Shown: piece by piece, positions 60,387 through 64,000 of the stretch
Position numbering within the stretch: the stretch's first letter is position 1
Layout: each line of letters starts with the position of its first letter
Assembly: GCA_003538625.1 (NCBI GenBank)
Contig: DPRR01000026.1
Coordinates: forward strand, 1-64,000
DNA from: Ignavibacteriales bacterium
Lineage (GTDB): Bacteria; Bacteroidota; Ignavibacteria; Ignavibacteriales; Ignavibacteriaceae
Reading direction: 5' to 3'
Length of the DNA: 64,000 bases
Position numbers and translations under genes: made by a program
The notes under the pieces: generated by a model
Database searches by the model: none
The model's input: only the letters and a program-made list of their open reading frames with translations
What the model was told of the DNA's origin: nothing

Positions 60387-61385
60387 ATGTCAGACAGAAG
60401 ATATAATGCTATGATTACAGGGGTTGGAATGTTTACACCTGATAAGGTTTATGATAATAAATATTTTGAATCTATTGTAGAAACAAATGATGAATGGATC
60501 AAAACAAGAACGGGAATTAGTGAAAGAAGAATCTTAGAGCATGGTGCAACAAGCGATTTGGCTGCAGGTGCTGCCTTAGATTTATTTAAAAAACATAAAG
60601 TAAATCCGGAAGATATTGATGTAATAATTGTAGCAACTGTTACACCGGATATGTTTTTTCCTGCAACGGCTTGTTTGGTTCAAAACAAAATTGGAGCAAC
60701 GAATGCATGGGGATTTGATCTCTCTGCCGCCTGCTCAGGATTTCTTTTTGCACTGCAAACTGGAGCCGCACTTGTTGAATCAGGCAGATATAAAAAAGTA
60801 CTGGTAATTGGTGCCGATAAAATGAGTGCTATCACAGATTATACGGATAGAAATATTTGTATTCTATTCGGGGATGCTGGATCCGCAGTACTTTTAGAAC
60901 CAACTGAAGACAAATCACTGGGACTGCAAAATTCTATTTTAAGAGTTGATGGAACCGGCAAAGATGCACTATATATGCTTGGCGGTGGAAGTTTAAATCC
61001 TGCCTCTCACGAAACAGTAGATAAAAAATGGCATTATATTTATCAGGATGGTAAGGCGGTTTTTAAAGTTGCAGTAAAAGGAATGGCGGATGTCTCAGCG
61101 GAGTTAATGGAATTAAGTAATCTTAAATCAGAAGATATTGCTTATCTTGTACCTCATCAGGCAAATTTAAGAATAATAGATGCAACTGCACAACGAATGG
61201 GCATAAGCAAAGACAAGGTTATGATCAACATTGAAAAGTACGGCAACACAACCGCAGCAACTATTCCATTATGCTTAACAGAATACTATCGCGCGGGAAA
61301 AGTAAAGAAAGGTGATAATTTAATATTATCAGCTTTTGGTGCTGGATATACCTGGGGAGCAATACACGTTGTGTGGGCAATTTAA
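60387..61385 (+). CDS. fabH: 3-oxoacyl-ACP synthase III
   Basis: A 332-residue FabH using the ATG at 60387 (a GTG one codon earlier is possible). The catalytic triad is visible: Cys in DLSAACSGFLFAL, His in YLVPHQANLRII, Asn in EKYGNTTAATIP. It starts fatty-acid chains by condensing acetyl- or branched acyl-CoA with malonyl-ACP. Branched-chain primers are plausible given the acyl-CoA genes elsewhere, but not shown by sequence. Confidence 0.95.
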   Translation: MSDRRYNAMITGVGMFTPDKVYDNKYFESIVETNDEWIKTRTGISERRILEHGATSDLAAGAALDLFKKHKVNPEDIDVIIVATVTPDMFFPATACLVQNKIGATNAWGFDLSAACSGFLFALQTGAALVESGRYKKVLVIGADKMSAITDYTDRNICILFGDAGSAVLLEPTEDKSLGLQNSILRVDGTGKDALYMLGGGSLNPASHETVDKKWHYIYQDGKAVFKVAVKGMADVSAELMELSNLKSEDIAYLVPHQANLRIIDATAQRMGISKDKVMINIEKYGNTTAATIPLCLTEYYRAGKVKKGDNLILSAFGAGYTWGAIHVVWAI

Positions 61386-61407
61386 TTTTTAATTAGATAA
61401 AATATTA

Positions 61408-62322
61408 ATGGCAAAAAAAGCTTTTTTATTTCCCGGTCAGGGATCGCAATATATTGGAATGGCTAAAGATTTATTTGATAAATCTGTTGAAGCAAAAGAA
61501 ATGATTAAGACAGCAGATGATGCACTTGGTGTTAATCTGTCTTATATAATGTTTAATGGACCCGAAGATCAATTAAAACAAACCGAATTTACACAGCCTG
61601 CTATTTTTTTACATAGTATCGTTCTTGCTAGTTTAATTCGTACGATTCAACCGGAAGCCGCAGCAGGTCATTCACTTGGAGAATATTCAGCGCTGGTTTC
61701 AGCAAATGCTATTCAGTTTTATGAGGCAGTAAAATTAGTCCGTGCAAGAGGCAAAGCGATGCAGCAGGCTGGAATAGATAACCCGGGAACTTTAGCCGCA
61801 ATTGTTGGATTGGAACCAGTCAAGGTCGAAGCTTTATGCAATGAAGCTTCAGTTGACGGAATAGTACAATGCGCTAATTTTAACTCACCGGGGCAAATTG
61901 TAATTTCAGGATCGATTAGTGGAGTTAGAAAAGCGATGGAATTATGTAAAGCAAATGGTGCAAAAATAGTTAAAGAGCTTACCGTTAGCGGAGCATTTCA
62001 CTCTCCATTGATGCAATCAGCTAAAGACGAATTGTTGATATCGCTTGAAGGAACACCAATGTATGATGCAAAATTTCCTGTATATGCAAATGTTACGGCA
62101 AAACCTGTTACAAATAAAAATGAAATAAAAAATTTATTGCATCAACAGGTTACTTCACCAGTAAGATGGGAAGAAACGATTTCTAATATGATAGCCGATG
62201 GATATGACGAATTTTATGAAATCGGACCGGGCAAAGTATTGCAAGGACTGGTTAAGCGGATAAATCCTGATGTAAAGTTATTTGGAATTGACTATTACGA
62301 AGATGTGGAGAAATACATCTAA
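61408..62322 (+). CDS. fabD: malonyl-CoA:ACP transacylase
   Basis: A 304-residue transacylase. The FPGQGSQYIGMAKDL start, the nucleophile elbow AAGHSLGEYSAL and the GAFHSPLM histidine motif are all present. It loads malonate onto ACP. The stop shares one base with the start of the next gene (TAATG). Confidence 0.95.
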   Translation: MAKKAFLFPGQGSQYIGMAKDLFDKSVEAKEMIKTADDALGVNLSYIMFNGPEDQLKQTEFTQPAIFLHSIVLASLIRTIQPEAAAGHSLGEYSALVSANAIQFYEAVKLVRARGKAMQQAGIDNPGTLAAIVGLEPVKVEALCNEASVDGIVQCANFNSPGQIVISGSISGVRKAMELCKANGAKIVKELTVSGAFHSPLMQSAKDELLISLEGTPMYDAKFPVYANVTAKPVTNKNEIKNLLHQQVTSPVRWEETISNMIADGYDEFYEIGPGKVLQGLVKRINPDVKLFGIDYYEDVEKYI

Positions 62323-62930
62323 TGGAAATTAATACTAAACCAAAATTCAGCAAAAAAATTAATGGCGTTTATATTGATCCTCAAATTTTTACGTTTAGAT
62401 TTTCTTGTAAATGTGGAGGAGAATGCTGTAATTATGGCGTATACACAGATCTTAAAGAACACGAGTATATTTTAAGTATTAAAGATAAAATAATTCCTTT
62501 ATTAGATGAATCTCAAAGTAAAAAAGTTACTGAGTGGTTTGAAGAACCTGAAGAAGATGAAGATTTTGAATCCGGTGTTGCAGTTGGCACGGAAATAATA
62601 AATGGCAAATGTACTTTCTTAGATAAAAATGGATTATGCACGCTTCAAAAATTAGCCATTATGGAATCCGAACATAAATGGAAATACAAGCCTATTTATT
62701 GCGTACTATTTCCGCTTACAATATTTGAAGGCGCTTTAACAATAGATGATGAGCATATAGATAGATTAAAAACATGCAGTAAAGATCCAATAAAAGAAAC
62801 AACAATTTATGATGCTTGTAAAGAAGAACTTCTGCATTTTTTCGGATCAGAAAAATTTAGTGAACTTGAAAAATATAAAGATGAATATTTAAAAGAATAT
62901 TATTCCGGAGTTGAAAAAAATGGCAAGTAA
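62322..62930 (+). CDS. DUF3109-type cysteine-cluster protein
   Basis: A 202-residue soluble protein. Cysteines cluster as FSCKCGGECCNYGVY near residue 26, GKCTFLDKNGLC near residue 95 and YCVLFP near residue 125, with later LKTCSKDP. This resembles the YkgJ/DUF3109 zinc- or iron-chelating cysteine families that are common in Bacteroidota. Its place inside the fatty-acid operon, overlapping both fabD and the fabG frame, is unusual and suggests co-regulation, but no role in lipid synthesis is known. Confidence 0.85.
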   Translation: MEINTKPKFSKKINGVYIDPQIFTFRFSCKCGGECCNYGVYTDLKEHEYILSIKDKIIPLLDESQSKKVTEWFEEPEEDEDFESGVAVGTEIINGKCTFLDKNGLCTLQKLAIMESEHKWKYKPIYCVLFPLTIFEGALTIDDEHIDRLKTCSKDPIKETTIYDACKEELLHFFGSEKFSELEKYKDEYLKEYYSGVEKNGK

Positions 62931-63696
62931 AATTGTTGAAGCACATAATAAAAGAGCAATCGTTACAGGTGGTACTCGGGGAATCGGAAGAGCAATCGTT
63001 AAAGAACTTGCTTCAAGAAGCTGCTGCGGAGTTTTATTTTCTGATGTAGCTTTTGTTTATAATAGTTGTGATGAATGCGCAGAAGAATTGATAAAAGAAA
63101 TTGACTTTCCAGGAACAAAAATATACGGTTTTAAAGCAGATGCCTCCTCAATGGATCAAGCTCAGGCCACTGTTGATGAAGCAATTCAAAAACTTGGTGG
63201 TGTTGATATATTAATTAATAATGCTGGTATAACCCGTGATAATTTACTGCTTAGAATGACTGAAAAAGATTTTGATGATGTTATAAATGCAAATCTTAAA
63301 AGTGTATTTAATTACACCAAAGCTATACTAAAACCAATGATAGCACAGCGCTACGGAAGGATTGTAAATATCGCTTCAGTGGTCGGATTAATTGGAAATG
63401 CCGGTCAATCAAATTACTCAGCCTCAAAAGCAGGTGTAATTGGCTTTACTAAATCAATGGCTCGCGAGTTGGCTTCAAGAAATATAACGGTAAATGCAAT
63501 AGCTCCTGGTTTTATTCAAACCGATATGACAAATAAGCTTACTGAGGATCAAATCAAAAAATTGGTTCAAAATGTTCCGATGTCACGTTTGGGTAAACCC
63601 GAAGATGTAGCAAAAGTTGTAGCTTTCTTATGCAGTAATGATGCTGATTATATCACTGGTCAGGTTATAGCCGTTGACGGTGGAATGACAATGTAA
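62920..63696 (+). CDS. fabG: 3-oxoacyl-ACP reductase
   Basis: A 258-residue short-chain dehydrogenase. The NADP motif TGGTRGIGRAIVKEL, NNAGITRDNLL, catalytic YSASK, and the end DYITGQVIAVDGGMTM identify FabG. I start at the ATG at 62920, nine bases after GGAG; the TTG at 62911 would abut that ribosome site. Between the first helix and the second strand there is a Cys-rich stretch (SRSCCGVLFSDVAFVYNSCDEC) not usual in FabG, where the length is also a little greater than average. It overlaps the previous gene. Confidence 0.94.
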   Translation: MASKIVEAHNKRAIVTGGTRGIGRAIVKELASRSCCGVLFSDVAFVYNSCDECAEELIKEIDFPGTKIYGFKADASSMDQAQATVDEAIQKLGGVDILINNAGITRDNLLLRMTEKDFDDVINANLKSVFNYTKAILKPMIAQRYGRIVNIASVVGLIGNAGQSNYSASKAGVIGFTKSMARELASRNITVNAIAPGFIQTDMTNKLTEDQIKKLVQNVPMSRLGKPEDVAKVVAFLCSNDADYITGQVIAVDGGMTM

Positions 63697-63708
63697 TACA
63701 TAATTCTA

Positions 63709-63741
63709 TTTGTTTCTTAGATTTTAATTTTATTAAATTTA
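63709..63741 (+). promoter_or_regulatory. candidate acpP promoter
   Basis: TTTG at 63709-63712, 21 bases, then TAAATTTA at 63734-63741, one base from the Bacteroidetes -7 consensus, about 50 bases before the acpP ATG. It would let ACP be made above the level of the operon. Confidence 0.35.
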
Positions 63742-63792
63742 GACTAATAAATAATAACTCAAATAAAACAAAACTAAATAAGAGGAAATACT

Positions 63793-64000
63793 ATGGATGT
63801 TGAAGCTAAAGTGAAAGAGATTATAATTGATAAATTAGGTGTTGAGGAATCTCAAATCACTCCTGAAGCATCATTTACAAATGACTTAGGTGCAGATTCA
63901 CTTGATATAGTTGAATTAGTTATGGGATTTGAAAGTGCTTTTCAAATTTCTATACCTGACGAAGATGCAGAAAAAATAGGAACAGTTGGAGATGCAGTAA
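63793..64000 (+). CDS. acpP: acyl carrier protein (cut by window end)
   Basis: The first 69 codons of ACP, preceded by an AAGAGGAAA ribosome site. The phosphopantetheine serine is in [12 protein letters not shown], the helix 2 signature. The reading frame is intact up to the window edge. ACP carries the growing fatty-acid chain for FabD, FabH and FabG encoded just upstream. Confidence 0.95.
   Translation, partial: MDVEAKVKEIIIDKLGVEESQITPEASFTNDLGADSLDIVELVMGFESAFQISIPDEDAEKIGTVGDAV

Overview
The window looks like chromosomal DNA of an AT-rich member of the Bacteroidota/Ignavibacteriota side of the FCB group, most likely an Ignavibacteria-type organism. The reasons are a large secreted protein ending in a type IX secretion C-terminal signal with the NYPNPFNP motif, a complete moxR-batABCDE operon, a stand-alone B12-binding mutase subunit with MeaB, TPR/beta-barrel outer-membrane proteins, and several intergenic regions that fit a Bacteroidetes-type promoter (TTG, 19-21 bp, TAnnTTTG-like). 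No rRNA, tRNA, insertion sequence, prophage or CRISPR array was seen. Taxonomy is inferred from gene content only.

Layout. 23-1150: beta-propeller protein (minus). 1389-9657: one tightly coupled aerotolerance (bat) operon. 9740-11787: small Cys-rich secreted protein, TerC-type membrane protein and an outer-membrane barrel, separated by two good terminators. 11896-16691: coupled run of M48 protease, PlsC, GatC, KdsB, a PLP deaminase-family enzyme, a HIT protein and a B12-binding mutase subunit. 16725-19955: T9SS-exported protein. 20133-22463: PAS/GAF histidine kinase with a small CxxC protein (minus). 22686-26278: UvrD/PcrA helicase and a phosphofructokinase with pyrophosphate-type residues. 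26338-28010: NSS sodium symporter with a 36-residue partner peptide that is easily missed. 28211-30542: fatty-acid-hydroxylase family protein and a GH9 glycosidase lipoprotein.

30734-45260 is the most interesting region. It encodes a KaiC-like ATPase with a GGDEF-like tail, a TPR/beta-barrel outer-membrane protein, a processive family-2 glycosyltransferase, a small membrane protein, two paralogous amidotransferase-like/degenerate-deacetylase membrane proteins, a fibronectin-III lipoprotein and a very large multi-PAS protein with a decayed kinase core and an intact receiver. It ends at a strong terminator. Together this resembles a non-canonical synthase-dependent exopolysaccharide machine (analogous to Bcs or Pga), with a cellulase-like GH9 enzyme just upstream.

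45398-48137: lexA-DUF72-dinB SOS-type cassette. 48201-48721: DUF2442/DUF4160 pair, the second without a usable start codon. 48783-58297 (minus): HIT protein, NtrC-type regulator, a hypothetical, acyl-CoA carboxylase beta subunit, acyl-CoA dehydrogenase, MeaB, sugar epimerase, NadD, a hypothetical and PrsW. 58615-64000: the classic DUF177-rpmF-plsX-fabH-fabD-(DUF3109)-fabG-acpP fatty-acid cluster, cut by the window edge inside acpP. The carboxylase, dehydrogenase, MeaB and B12 subunit point to short-chain or branched-chain acyl-CoA catabolism through methylmalonyl-CoA.

Two kinds of small dispersed palindromic repeat occur. One kind sits at or inside the 5' ends of two secreted-protein genes (batC and the gene at 50479-51123). 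The other is REP-like and flanks the acyl-CoA dehydrogenase gene.
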